64,000 nt of DNA, taken from a virus. The notes under the pieces are model-generated. The model did not search any database. It had not been told where the DNA came from and saw only the letters and a list, made by a program, of their open reading frames with translations. The translations under genes were made by a program, and so were the position numbers. Within the stretch, counting starts at the first letter, position 1. Every line of letters starts with the position of its first letter. Positions 1 to 8,792 of this stretch are shown here, in pieces. Where the stretch lies: IMG/VR virus record IMGVR_UViG_3300021197_001203, positions 1 to 64,000 of that record; one strand, given 5' to 3'.

Positions 1-3000
1 GTATTAGTATCAGTAGCAGCAATCGTTAGAGTCCCTGCTGCATCGTCATATGTTTTGGTAATATTAGAACCTGCTACGATAACTCCATTGACGTAATCCT
101 CAACTTGCTCTTGAGATAATTGCGTATTAGTATCTGTCGAAGCAAATGTAATCGTGTCAGAACTTGCATTGGTTGTAATTGTCACATTAGAACCTGCGGC
201 AAGGGTTAGCGTGTCTGCTGCCGCATCCGCTACAACATTAGATTGGCCGCTAACCGATATAGTCTTGAAAGCCTCACCAGCCCCGCCTGTTGCAGTAGTA
301 TCTATTGAATCCTGAAGATTATCAAGAGTCATGTGTTTCCATTCAGAAGCAGATTCGTCCCAAAGTAATATTTTATCATCGGTTGCATCTGAAGATTCAT
401 CTAACGCATTTAGATTAGCTGGGTCGGTTAAAGCGAAAGTCGTACCTGAAAGTGCAATGCCTACACCAGCTGAATAAGTAGTGTCAGAAGTTGATATTGT
501 TCCGTTAGATGATGGAATTGTAAGACTTGATATATCGTTGCCGTCACTACCTTGAAACCTTAGAATAGCACCGTTTGATGCGGCACTTGCTGTTTTTACA
601 GTAAGTCTAGTGCTTGTATCTCCTAACAATTGAACGGAATTGTTTAGTTGAATATCACCCGATACTGCTGAGATAGTGACGGTATCTGTTGAGGGCGTGG
701 TAGCAATCGCAAGATTTCCTGAAACTGCAAGGGTAAGAGTATCGGTTGTTCCATCTGCTACAACATCAGACGACCCACTTACTGATATGGTGCTGAAAGC
801 GTTCTGATTGTTCTCTCCGCCAGCACCCGCCGCTATCCAAGTAAATCCACCACTAGCTTGATCATAACTTAGAAGATGGTTATCTGTTGGTGAATTAGTT
901 GCGTTCAGATGCGATTCATCGATAGCCCCATCTTTTAATTCTGAACTATCAACTGCATTCTCATCGATCTGTCCTGCGGCAACCGAGTTAAGAGTAGCTA
1001 ATGCACCAAGAGCTGAACCGCCTAGATTTATTGCATCTGCATATAATACCCCATCAATATATGCGTCTTTGAACTTGAAAGTGCTAGAACCTAAATCGTA
1101 ATCATTGTTTGTTGCAGGTCTTACAAACCCATCATGAAAATGGATTTGGTCATCACCCTCAACTACAACCATTAATCCCTTTCTTTGATTTGTATTGTCG
1201 TCTATTGCGGCTCTAAGTCCTGTATTAGTCCAACCTGTGCCATAAAATGAATAACTTGGATGTGTATTCGCACCTGTTCCTACACGAATTATACCATTGT
1301 ATTGACCACCTACTGTTAGTAATTCCGTGTTATTAGAAGTTGTATATTTCAAACCTTGATGGCCTGTAATGCTTGTGCCATCGCCAAACGCAACTTGTGT
1401 ATCAGCTATGCTTCCTTGAACTCCTGTTGCAGCAGCAGACAAAACGCCACTACCGTTTATACTTAGATTCGCACCTACTTTTATTCCACCTAAAGTATCA
1501 GAAGCAGCAGTCGGTAAAGAGAAATTGTTTGCCGATGCTGCTATACCGTCAAGTTTAGTCTTAAGAGTATTAGTGAAATTGTTTTGTGTTAGACCTCCAT
1601 CACCAATAGAATACGTGGTGTCCTGAGTAGGTATTGTAAATGTAGCATCGGGAATAGTGACCGTCCTATCCGCTGAAACGGTTCCAGCTTTCAAAGTCAA
1701 TTCATTATTGTTAGCCGCACTACCTTCAAACACTACACCATTTGATGTCGATAATGTTTCGACATTCTCAGTAGTTGTCGTACCAGTCACAACAAGATTA
1801 CCTCGGACCCTGACCGTTGTATCGTCTCCTGAGTCACCCATAACTAAAGTGTCATCACCAGTAAGTGCTGCTAATGCAGTGGTTATATTTGCTAAATCAG
1901 TGACATCAGCTGCCGCTTCAATTGCGTCTAATTTACTTTTCAAAGCATCAGTAAAGTTGTTTTGTGTAAGTCCACCGTCACCCACTGAATATTCAGTATT
2001 AGCGGTCATGTCATCCACTACTAGATTTATTTTACCTGACGCTACGGCACCATCAACATAAGTAGCAGAAATCCTAGTTTCAGTATTAGAAGCAAACATC
2101 TCCCCTACTACATCTTGAATCCATTCTTTGTCTATATCATTATTTGTTAATACAGAACCTGAATGATCGGGAAAAGCCCATATCCTGCTATCAGCCTGTG
2201 GGCTGAGCCATGAAATTACGCCTACATTTGTATCACTAGCACTTCCTGAAATTATAAGGCTAGACGCACTTACTTGACCCGCAAAGATCGCTTTATGACC
2301 AGTAGTAGTACCAATGTTAAAATCAGCACCTATGTTTGCATTCAACGCAGATGCTACATCAGCAGTAGTGGTGGTATTAGTATCAGTTGATGCTATTGTG
2401 ACTGTATCTGTCCCAGCAGTAGTTGTGATTGTGACGTTTGACCCTGCTGCTAGGGTTAAAGTATCAGTGGATGAATCAGCAGCGACAGTTGTTTGACCGC
2501 TTACAGCTACATTACTGAAAGCATTTTGATTAGCCCCCCCTGCACTCGCAGCGTCTATCCACGTAAAACCGCCACTAGCTTGGTCATAACTTAGGATGTA
2601 ATTATCTGTTGGGGAATTAGTCACTTTGAGATTGTCTTCATCGACAACATTGGATGCTATGACAGTAGCCCCATCTGCCGAAGATGTCACCTCTCCACTA
2701 TGGTTAGGATGAGTATAAACTGTATTAGTATCAGTGGAGGAAATTGTTATGTTGTTTGCATCAGTATGAGTTAAACTGACATTAGAACCTGCTACGAACT
2801 TAATATCTTGTGTCCCACTACTGGCACCACTCTTGGTCAAACGTAATAGAATGTCGTTGGTTGAATCGACAAAAGATGAAGTAAATACATTTTGAGTATT
2901 AGTATCTGTTGTTAGCTGACTCGTTAAGGCAATAGTGCCTGTTGCATCCGGCAAAGTAATTGTTCGGTCAGCACTTACTGTCCCCGCTTTTAGGGACACT

Positions 3001-4613
3001 TCGTTGTTATCCGCATTAGAACCTTCAAAGATAACACCATTAGATGTTGAAACGGTTTCAACGTGATTCGTGGTTGTAGTCCCTGTCACTACAATTGAAC
3101 CGGGAAATGTAGTAGTTGTGCTGCCGTCTCCGATTTGAAGTGCATCACCCCCTATTGCCCCCCCTAAAGCTGATTTTACGTTAGCGGAATCTGTCACATC
3201 AGCAGATGCTTCTATACCATCCAACTTTGTCTTGAGGGCATTTGTGAAATTGTTTTGTGTTAAACCTCCATCTCCTACTGAATATTCGGTATTTGTATCA
3301 GTGGCGGTAAAGGTGATAGTATCGCTACCAGCTGTTGTAGTTATTGTGACATTAGCCCCGCCGACAAAAGTCAAGGTATCAGTGGTCGAATCTGCGGCGA
3401 CACTTGTTTGACCTGATACAGCAATAGTGCTGAAAGCATTTTGATTATTCTCCCCTACACTTGCTGGTGCAATCCATGTAAACCCGCCCGAAGCTTGATC
3501 GTAGCTTAAAATATAATTATCAGTAGGGGTATTGGTGACATCTAATTTTACTTCACTGATTGAATCATCGGTTATACTAAGTGTGTCTCCACTAAGAGTT
3601 AAACCTGTCCCCACTGCCAAGTTTGTATGACTTGATATGTCTATTGAATTGAGTAAAGCCATACTGCCTAGACCTAAATTGCTTCGTGCGGTTCCTGCAT
3701 TAACAAGATCAGATAAATTACTTGCCTTTGCTAACTTAGTGCCTATGCTTGTAGTAATTGTCGAGGCAAAAGAAGCATCATCATTTATTGCTGCTGCAAG
3801 CTCATTGAGGGTGTCTAATGCCCCCGGTGCGCCCCCTACAATTGTATCGACATAATCCTTGATTGCTGCTGATGTCATCAAAGTAGTATCATTATCTGCA
3901 AATGATTCTGAGCTTAATTGAAGAGTATTGGCCGCTAATTGAGAAATAGTCAAACCACTTACATTTAATGTCACATCTCCCGATACGCCACCCCCAGTCA
4001 GCCCAGTTCCTGCTACTACGCTACTTATGTCCCCGGTACTAGCAACTACCCAATTGTCGCCATTTCCTACTATTGATTGCCCATCAGTGGGGGTAAGTAG
4101 GGACAATTCTGTTAATCTTGCACTAAGCGTTTGATATATATTAGCCCCTGTGACCGCATTTGTAGTCGGATTAATAAAAGTGGTTTCAGTTTCAGCGGTC
4201 ATGCTGAAGGTCACAATTTCACATTGCATCGTATATCTGAATAGTTTTTTAGTACGGTCAGATAAGTCAGTACGTGTTTTGAAAATAATCCGATCAAAGT
4301 TTATTCCATCTCCTTTTCTAAACCCATGTAAAATCCTCCTGACCTCATTTCTTAATTCAGATAACCTCTCCCTGCTTTTTACAGTCCTAATGTCTAAAGT
4401 TAGGTTAATGTGTTCATTAACGAAATCGTACAATAACTCAGGCTGTGCTTCATTATGTGCTGTCTCAAATATACGAATTACGTCTTTGTCTTGAAGCCTT
4501 ACTCTTTTCCCATCACCCTTATCCAAATTGGCTATGTCTTGTATAGAAGGCTTAGGGGCCTTAGTCCAATTCGCATCAAGAATGTTAGTGACAATTGCGA
4601 TTGCGTCTGTCAT
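1..4613 (-). CDS. Giant repetitive tail-fibre-like protein (partial, C terminus beyond left edge)
   Basis: The frame is open from the ATG at 4613 to the left edge, about 1,537 codons without a stop, so the C terminus is missing. Roughly the first 150 residues are non-repetitive and look like an attachment domain. The rest is Thr/Ser/Asp/Asn/Gly-rich beta-type sequence built from recurring modules: GDGGLTQNNFT followed by a KTKLDGIEASADVTD-like helix (three times), LSYDQASGGFTWI (three times), and many TDTNT and AAGSNVTITT strings. Such modules are typical of tail fibres of marine phages, which act in host recognition. The start overlaps the preceding stop by ATGA. Assignment to fibre versus another long virion fibre or baseplate protein is inferred from composition and position downstream of the head genes. 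Confidence 0.8.
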   Translation of the reverse strand, partial: MTDAIAIVTNILDANWTKAPKPSIQDIANLDKGDGKRVRLQDKDVIRIFETAHNEAQPELLYDFVNEHINLTLDIRTVKSRERLSELRNEVRRILHGFRKGDGINFDRIIFKTRTDLSDRTKKLFRYTMQCEIVTFSMTAETETTFINPTTNAVTGANIYQTLSARLTELSLLTPTDGQSIVGNGDNWVVASTGDISSVVAGTGLTGGGVSGDVTLNVSGLTISQLAANTLQLSSESFADNDTTLMTSAAIKDYVDTIVGGAPGALDTLNELAAAINDDASFASTITTSIGTKLAKASNLSDLVNAGTARSNLGLGSMALLNSIDISSHTNLAVGTGLTLSGDTLSITDDSISEVKLDVTNTPTDNYILSYDQASGGFTWIAPASVGENNQNAFSTIAVSGQTSVAADSTTDTLTFVGGANVTITTTAGSDTITFTATDTNTEYSVGDGGLTQNNFTNALKTKLDGIEASADVTDSANVKSALGGAIGGDALQIGDGSTTTTFPGSIVVTGTTTTNHVETVSTSNGVIFEGSNADNNEVSLKAGTVSADRTITLPDATGTIALTSQLTTDTNTQNVFTSSFVDSTNDILLRLTKSGASSGTQDIKFVAGSNVSLTHTDANNITISSTDTNTVYTHPNHSGEVTSSADGATVIASNVVDEDNLKVTNSPTDNYILSYDQASGGFTWIDAASAGGANQNAFSNVAVSGQTTVAADSSTDTLTLAAGSNVTITTTAGTDTVTIASTDTNTTTTADVASALNANIGADFNIGTTTGHKAIFAGQVSASSLIISGSASDTNVGVISWLSPQADSRIWAFPDHSGSVLTNNDIDKEWIQDVVGEMFASNTETRISATYVDGAVASGKINLVVDDMTANTEYSVGDGGLTQNNFTDALKSKLDAIEAAADVTDLANITTALAALTGDDTLVMGDSGDDTTVRVRGNLVVTGTTTTENVETLSTSNGVVFEGSAANNNELTLKAGTVSADRTVTIPDATFTIPTQDTTYSIGDGGLTQNNFTNTLKTKLDGIAASANNFSLPTAASDTLGGIKVGANLSINGSGVLSAAATGVQGSIADTQVAFGDGTSITGHQGLKYTTSNNTELLTVGGQYNGIIRVGTGANTHPSYSFYGTGWTNTGLRAAIDDNTNQRKGLMVVVEGDDQIHFHDGFVRPATNNDYDLGSSTFKFKDAYIDGVLYADAINLGGSALGALATLNSVAAGQIDENAVDSSELKDGAIDESHLNATNSPTDNHLLSYDQASGGFTWIAAGAGGENNQNAFSTISVSGSSDVVADGTTDTLTLAVSGNLAIATTPSTDTVTISAVSGDIQLNNSVQLLGDTSTRLTVKTASAASNGAILRFQGSDGNDISSLTIPSSNGTISTSDTTYSAGVGIALSGTTFALTDPANLNALDESSDATDDKILLWDESASEWKHMTLDNLQDSIDTTATGGAGEAFKTISVSGQSNVVADAAADTLTLAAGSNVTITTNASSDTITFASTDTNTQLSQEQVEDYVNGVIVAGSNITKTYDDAAGTLTIAATDTN
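840..3530. repeat. Degenerate direct repeats inside the fibre-like gene
   Basis: On the minus strand the module encoding LSYDQASGGFTWI lies near 840-890, 2560-2615 and 3475-3530. The module encoding GDGGLTQNNFT lies near 1575-1620, 1950-1995 and 3240-3290. Copies are similar at DNA level but not identical, which fits module duplication followed by divergence. Confidence 0.75.
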
Positions 4614-4864
4614 CCCCCCATCACCTCTTCAAGCCGTTCCATTGCTTCTTCTAAATCCTTATTGATAGGATGGTTCAATATCTGCTTTGCCACTATGTTT
4701 TCTATTTCTGCCGGGGTATAATTATGACCCTCAAGAAACGAAGTTTGTTCTTCATAAAGTGTTAGTTTTTGTTCAAGAGAAGGATATATGCTCAACCATT
4801 TTTCATAACATTTTTCAACCGCTTCAAAACTATCCGCTAATTTCTGAAAATATTCACTCTGCAC
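4610..4864 (-). CDS. Small acidic coiled-coil protein
   Basis: 84 residues, largely helical, with heptad-like spacing (FQKLADSFEAVEKCYEKW) and an acidic C-terminal helix (EEAMERLEEVMGG). No recognised family. It lies between the adaptor candidate and the fibre-like gene and overlaps the latter by ATGA, so the two are translationally coupled. Its position and size would suit a tail-assembly or fibre-attachment accessory protein, but nothing in the sequence proves this. Confidence 0.65.
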   Translation of the reverse strand: MQSEYFQKLADSFEAVEKCYEKWLSIYPSLEQKLTLYEEQTSFLEGHNYTPAEIENIVAKQILNHPINKDLEEAMERLEEVMGG

Positions 4865-4867
4865 AGA

Positions 4868-6460
4868 TCAACCACCTACTCCGGCAACAATAATTGTTTC
4901 TTGATAAGGTATTAACATTCTTTTAACTTCTTCATCTAGTTTTGTTATTTTACCATTTAGGTCTAAGTTTTGAGTTCCTTCAGGGAATAAAGCAGTGTAA
5001 TCATCAGTCATCAATATATCTCTAACTACAAGTTTGGTGCAAGCATCTTCAATGACTTTATCGAGATACCTCTCACCATATACATATGAAACTTTTAAGC
5101 TATGATTTTCAAAGAAAGGATATTGGTTGTTGAACATAATAGCCCCATTATCTTCTATTGACCACCAATCTTTTTGCCTCTCAATATCTTGTGAATCTAT
5201 CCCTAACCTTTGCTGGCGAATAACAACATCATTTGCACAGCTGGCTGCAAAGCTAGAAGTCAAGTCAGTCACGATAGTAAACACATTGCCGCTACGTGAA
5301 CACAAAGCAACATTGTCTCCATTATAGACTAATGAATGCCCTTGAACAAAGGTGCTAGCATCTGATAAAGTAAATGTATTTACAGGAGACCCCGTTGTTG
5401 CTGTAATAGTTGAGCTACAATCAGTCCCTCGATCCATTGCGAAACTACTACTGTTTGAAACCGCAATGGTGCTATTGATACCATCTTCACCCTCTCTCAT
5501 GCTACTTATTATGACTTTTCCATCACCATCATCACTATTTGATGTAGCAAGATATTCGTTTGATATATTCAAATTGCTACCATTTTGAGTTAGTGAGCCA
5601 ATTTGTATGGCTGCTTTGTTTGTAAGAGCATCTTCATTGATTAAGTTAGCCAACTCGGTAGCCACTGATTTAACACCAAAATCTCTAATATATTTTGATG
5701 TTGATGTCGCACCCGCACTACAAGCTTGAAGAATACCTACATGAGCCACATTAGGACACAAGAATACTTTGTCATTATCTGTCATTGAATGAGTGTTGCT
5801 TAGTGTAAGACGAACTCTTCCTGCGGCTAATTCTTTGTAATAATCACCCTGCCATACCCCCATCCTAAGTATTTGCCTAATACTTCTATGATTAAGATAC
5901 ACCGCACCTACATAATCAGTGTAATACCTACGGCGGTAGGGTTTGAAAGTAGTGAAGTTTTTGTATTCATCGACAACAATTCTTGGCCTCCATGATTGTC
6001 TAGTCATGGTATCAATATAGTCTTGTCTTTTCTTGATCAAGTTTTCAACGGCTGATTTTGTAATACCTCTTTGTTTACTGTTAGAAATAATAGAAACAGG
6101 CTGTAAAAATGCGTTGTTTGCAGTGGTAAATGTGTTGCTATCATTTGCAGCTACAAGATTGACCACACCGCTAGACCCCGCTGATGTTGCACCAGTCAAC
6201 GTATATTCAACATTCAAACTTGTCACATCATCATAAACATAGACCTTATCTCCTGCTGAAAACCCCCACCTTCTATAATCAGCACCACTTATAGGAAGTC
6301 TAATTGAACTACCCGATACAGATGTATTAACAGCTAATGCTATTGGTTCGGTCTCAGGTAATTGAAGATATTGAACAACTTTATCCACAGTAGTATAAAC
6401 TAAGCTATCAGGGTATAGTGGCTGACTTGGCCTATTTCCGGGGTTGAATGTTGTTGGCAT
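4868..6460 (-). CDS. Putative head-tail adaptor/connector protein with beta-rich insert
   Basis: 530 residues. A helical stretch near residues 135-160 (VENLIKKRQDYIDTMTRQSW) and a C-terminal helical region (VIEDACTKLVVRDILMTDDY) resemble the helices of gp6-type head-tail adaptors. Between them lie several hundred residues of Ser/Thr/Asn-rich beta sequence, so the protein is much longer than a simple adaptor and may add a surface or baseplate-like domain. It follows the capsid block and precedes the fibre-like gene, the usual place for connector genes. The adaptor call is an inference from fold-like features and synteny. Confidence 0.45.
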   Translation of the reverse strand: MPTTFNPGNRPSQPLYPDSLVYTTVDKVVQYLQLPETEPIALAVNTSVSGSSIRLPISGADYRRWGFSAGDKVYVYDDVTSLNVEYTLTGATSAGSSGVVNLVAANDSNTFTTANNAFLQPVSIISNSKQRGITKSAVENLIKKRQDYIDTMTRQSWRPRIVVDEYKNFTTFKPYRRRYYTDYVGAVYLNHRSIRQILRMGVWQGDYYKELAAGRVRLTLSNTHSMTDNDKVFLCPNVAHVGILQACSAGATSTSKYIRDFGVKSVATELANLINEDALTNKAAIQIGSLTQNGSNLNISNEYLATSNSDDGDGKVIISSMREGEDGINSTIAVSNSSSFAMDRGTDCSSTITATTGSPVNTFTLSDASTFVQGHSLVYNGDNVALCSRSGNVFTIVTDLTSSFAASCANDVVIRQQRLGIDSQDIERQKDWWSIEDNGAIMFNNQYPFFENHSLKVSYVYGERYLDKVIEDACTKLVVRDILMTDDYTALFPEGTQNLDLNGKITKLDEEVKRMLIPYQETIIVAGVGG

Positions 6461-6472
6461 ACTTCATCCCCC

Positions 6473-6688
6473 TCAACCTCTATTTGTGATATAATCAGGC
6501 GGAGTTATATCCTCAATCGTCAAATCTATCGAATTATCAAATCCTCTAGCCGCTGCATTTTTTCTTTGACGGCACCTGTTAGCTGGCATTCGGGCATTTT
6601 TACCACACCTGTCGCCGGGCATAGCACCGCAAACTCCGCATGGTGCGGCTTTAACCAACTCCCAAGCTTTGTCAAAATCTTCTGTCAT
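6473..6688 (-). CDS. Small tagged zinc-finger protein
   Basis: 71 residues. It begins MTEDFDKAWELVKAAP, which matches the recurring F-D-x-A-W-x-x-V-K peptide of this genome. Four cysteines follow (CGVCGAMPGDRCGKN and a later C), then Arg-rich sequence. The CxxC...C pattern resembles the short zinc-finger motif found in phage DNA-packaging and transcription-associated proteins. It is the only tagged gene among the capsid-proximal structural genes. It overlaps the preceding gene at its start. Confidence 0.7.
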   Translation of the reverse strand: MTEDFDKAWELVKAAPCGVCGAMPGDRCGKNARMPANRCRQRKNAAARGFDNSIDLTIEDITPPDYITNRG

Positions 6689-6996
6689 TGTTCATACTTC
6701 CCTAAATTATAATCCATAGCCCCGCCACATCCTGCACAGGCTGGTGTCCAACAAAAGTGAAGAAGGCCGCATTCAAGGCAACGAGTACCCGCACCTATAT
6801 TTTGAATATCGTATTTTTGTCGCCCTCTTGTTTTTACTTTAATGTCATGGCTATGAGCCGCCATGTTGTCTTTACTGAAGATCGACTCATCAGTTTTAGT
6901 CATGCCAGTAGTAAGTTCTTCAAGACGTACTTCACGCCTTTTACCTATTTCTAGTAATTCTTCAAGATTTATTTCACCAAGTTCTAAGCTACCCAC
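6685..6996 (-). CDS. Zinc-ribbon structural-block protein
   Basis: 103 residues with a helical acidic N terminus (LELGEINLEELLEIGKRREV) and a C-terminal zinc ribbon, CLECGLLHFCWTPACAGCGG, with paired cysteines. No family recognised. It sits between small structural genes and the tagged zinc-finger gene and overlaps the latter by four bases. It could be a head-completion or tail-assembly factor; function unknown. Confidence 0.65.
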   Translation of the reverse strand: MGSLELGEINLEELLEIGKRREVRLEELTTGMTKTDESIFSKDNMAAHSHDIKVKTRGRQKYDIQNIGAGTRCLECGLLHFCWTPACAGCGGAMDYNLGKYEQ

Positions 6997-7011
6997 AGGG
7001 ATTCACCCCGT

Positions 7012-7326
7012 TTATGCCCTTGTCCCGGTGACTGTGATGAAAAGAGTTTGACCTGATAAGTTAGTGGAGTCTGCCACTGCATCGAGAGAAGCACCATCCG
7101 CCCCTGCTTCGTAAGCAAGAAGTTTAGCTGCTGATCTATCAAATGACCAAACATATCCTCCGGGGTCTGAATCAACAAGAACCGTTTCTAATACAGGAAC
7201 GTATTGTGTCAAGTTCAATGCTTCGCCAGCCGCAAGCCAGCTACTATCAGGGACTACTTTTAGTGCAACAGTAAGTCTGTTGCCTGTAATATTCGTTCTT
7301 CCAAGTTGCGTCACGGTTAATGCCAT
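7012..7326 (-). CDS. Small structural protein
   Basis: 104 residues from the ATG at 7326 (MALTVTQLGRTNITGNRLT). An upstream in-frame ATG at 7347 would add seven residues, but the inner start has a GAAGGG ribosome-binding sequence just upstream. Beta-rich sequence without motifs, similar in character to the two neighbouring virion-type proteins. Probably a decoration, head-completion or tail protein. Confidence 0.65.
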   Translation of the reverse strand: MALTVTQLGRTNITGNRLTVALKVVPDSSWLAAGEALNLTQYVPVLETVLVDSDPGGYVWSFDRSAAKLLAYEAGADGASLDAVADSTNLSGQTLFITVTGTRA

Positions 7327-7348
7327 ATAGAACCCTTCATGATACAAT

Positions 7349-7359
7349 CATATATAAGA
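7349..7359 (-). promoter_or_regulatory. TATA-like element upstream of the gene at 7326
   Basis: The minus strand reads CTTATATATGA, an archaeal TATA-box-like sequence centred about 28 bases before the start codon at 7326. An archaeal TATA box places transcription start about 25 bases downstream, so the transcript would be almost leaderless. Low confidence because the region is AT-rich. Confidence 0.3.
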
Positions 7360-7373
7360 ACTGTTTTTTTTTA

Positions 7374-7898
7374 TCATTCGTGAATAACTATTAATCTGAA
7401 ACTTCCACCAGCGAAAGTACCGTTAGATGTAGCTATTGTAAATGTGACTTTACCACATACAAGCCCACTCCACGGTGCGGCTTCATCAATTACTACTCCA
7501 CCTGTGGTCGAACTTGCTGGGGCTGAAACAGTGAAATGTAATCCACTTGTATTCCCGCCATCTGCATTCAAGTTGCCGCCCTCGGATGTTTGGAAATGCA
7601 AAGCGGTGTTGCTAGCAGTCCTTACATCTAAAGCTGCGAGCGTGTCACAATACGGATAACCTGTTGATGATCCAGTAGGGCTTAAATCCATTGAAATAAC
7701 TAATGAACCAGTGGTTGCCGCATTTGCATTGCAGGATATATCTTTAGGGTCAAGTATTACTCTTGTAATCTTACCATTCAAGTCAAGTGAACCCGATACG
7801 CTGTCAGTGCCGTCTCCTTCAATTGTCAAAACCCGTCTATTAACACGGGTGCGACTAGCGTATCTGCCTACGCCATCATTAACGTCTTCTGAACTCAC
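7374..7898 (-). CDS. Beta-rich virion protein (possible decoration or tail component)
   Basis: 174 residues, rich in Gly, Ser and Thr, with alternating hydrophobic strands. It contains TRVNRRVLTIEGDGTDSVSG near the N terminus and ends LIVIHE. No enzymatic motif. It overlaps the upstream gene by four bases and belongs to the block of small proteins after the capsid gene. A head-decoration or tail-tube-type role is plausible but unproven. Confidence 0.6.
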   Translation of the reverse strand: MSSEDVNDGVGRYASRTRVNRRVLTIEGDGTDSVSGSLDLNGKITRVILDPKDISCNANAATTGSLVISMDLSPTGSSTGYPYCDTLAALDVRTASNTALHFQTSEGGNLNADGGNTSGLHFTVSAPASSTTGGVVIDEAAPWSGLVCGKVTFTIATSNGTFAGGSFRLIVIHE

Positions 7899-8365
7899 TC
7901 AGATGCCCCCGCTAAATGTTGGCGGGCTTTATCTGTAAGTTTGGCTTTAGTGTCGGTATTTACGGTTGTTATTCCTCTTTCCGTACACCAAGTCATCATT
8001 TGTGATCTTGTTAAGCCCTGAGAGAATCCATTCGACATTAATTCTTCGTCTGATATTGTTATTGGGGCTGGTGCCTCAACAACTGGTGCCTCAACAACTG
8101 GTTCAGGTGCGACTGGAGTTTCAACCACAGGGGCTGCTACTTCTTCGATCACCTTAGCCATTTCTTTAGCTTGGTCTTTACCAGTGGTGTCGATTACCTC
8201 CCACATCCTACCGCCGTTTTCTATTGCGGGTAATATTTGCACACGAATCCAATCGTCAGGAATGTCGTCCCTTTCCATGCCTCTAGCAAAACCTAGTTGC
8301 TTACCACTTGGTAAAGTGATTTCACAATAAGGTCTTGCACCGATATACTTCAATGTAAGAGCCAT
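7895..8365 (-). CDS. Structural-block protein with Ala/Pro/Val-rich linker
   Basis: 156 residues. An N-terminal beta domain (MALTLKYIGARPYCEITLPS) is followed by a low-complexity linker of APVVE/PVVEAP repeats (about residues 85-110) and a C-terminal helical domain with TRSQMMTWCTERGI, reminiscent of a small helix-extended-loop binding module. It lies between the decoration candidate and the small gene at 7374. The two-domain tethered layout suggests a bridging role in the particle; no family recognised. Confidence 0.6.
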   Translation of the reverse strand: MALTLKYIGARPYCEITLPSGKQLGFARGMERDDIPDDWIRVQILPAIENGGRMWEVIDTTGKDQAKEMAKVIEEVAAPVVETPVAPEPVVEAPVVEAPAPITISDEELMSNGFSQGLTRSQMMTWCTERGITTVNTDTKAKLTDKARQHLAGASE

Positions 8366-8377
8366 TTAGCTCTCACC

Positions 8378-8755
8378 TCAAGCATATATTAAGGTCAATC
8401 TCATTACATCGGTGTTTGTACCGCTTGGACTTGTGAAAAGCACAGTTGAACCTGAAGTTCTAATGTCTGCTGGTATTTCATATGCCCCTGAGTTGTTTAC
8501 TAGAGAAAGAACTGCTAATGCTGTTGTTCCGTTTACTCCAGTTATACCTGAGTCTGCAAGATCAAAAGTAGTTGCTGTTGATGCTGATGTTATGTATAGG
8601 TCAACAGTTAGAAGATTTACTCCACCTTCTGCTTGACCCGCTGCTACACCAGCTATTCCATTCAACCATGCTGTTGACCCGTTCCGTGTACCCATCCATA
8701 GTCTTGAATCCAAAACTACTGAGCTGCTTGCTTCTGTAATATTTACGTTTGCCAT
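8378..8755 (-). CDS. Small protein next to the capsid gene, decoration-protein candidate
   Basis: 125 residues from the ATG at 8755 (MANVNITEASSSVV). The in-frame ATG at 8770 is less likely because its own bases contain the GGAGG that sits seven bases before 8755. The protein is Gly/Ser/Thr-rich and beta in character, with no charged motif. It directly follows the major capsid gene, the common position for a decoration or stabilising protein. Inference from position and composition only. Confidence 0.6.
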   Translation of the reverse strand: MANVNITEASSSVVLDSRLWMGTRNGSTAWLNGIAGVAAGQAEGGVNLLTVDLYITSASTATTFDLADSGITGVNGTTALAVLSLVNNSGAYEIPADIRTSGSTVLFTSPSGTNTDVMRLTLIYA

Positions 8756-8792
8756 ATCTTTTTCCTCCATTAATTATTCTTCTTTAGCCACC

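Noticed and set aside
1657-2061. Plus-strand frames within 1-4613
   Set aside because: They are antisense to the fibre-like gene, have Val/Ser-rich reverse-translation composition and no ribosome-binding sequence or family match.
840-3530. CRISPR array
   Set aside because: Repeats are long, coding, irregular and divergent, with no uniform repeat-spacer structure.
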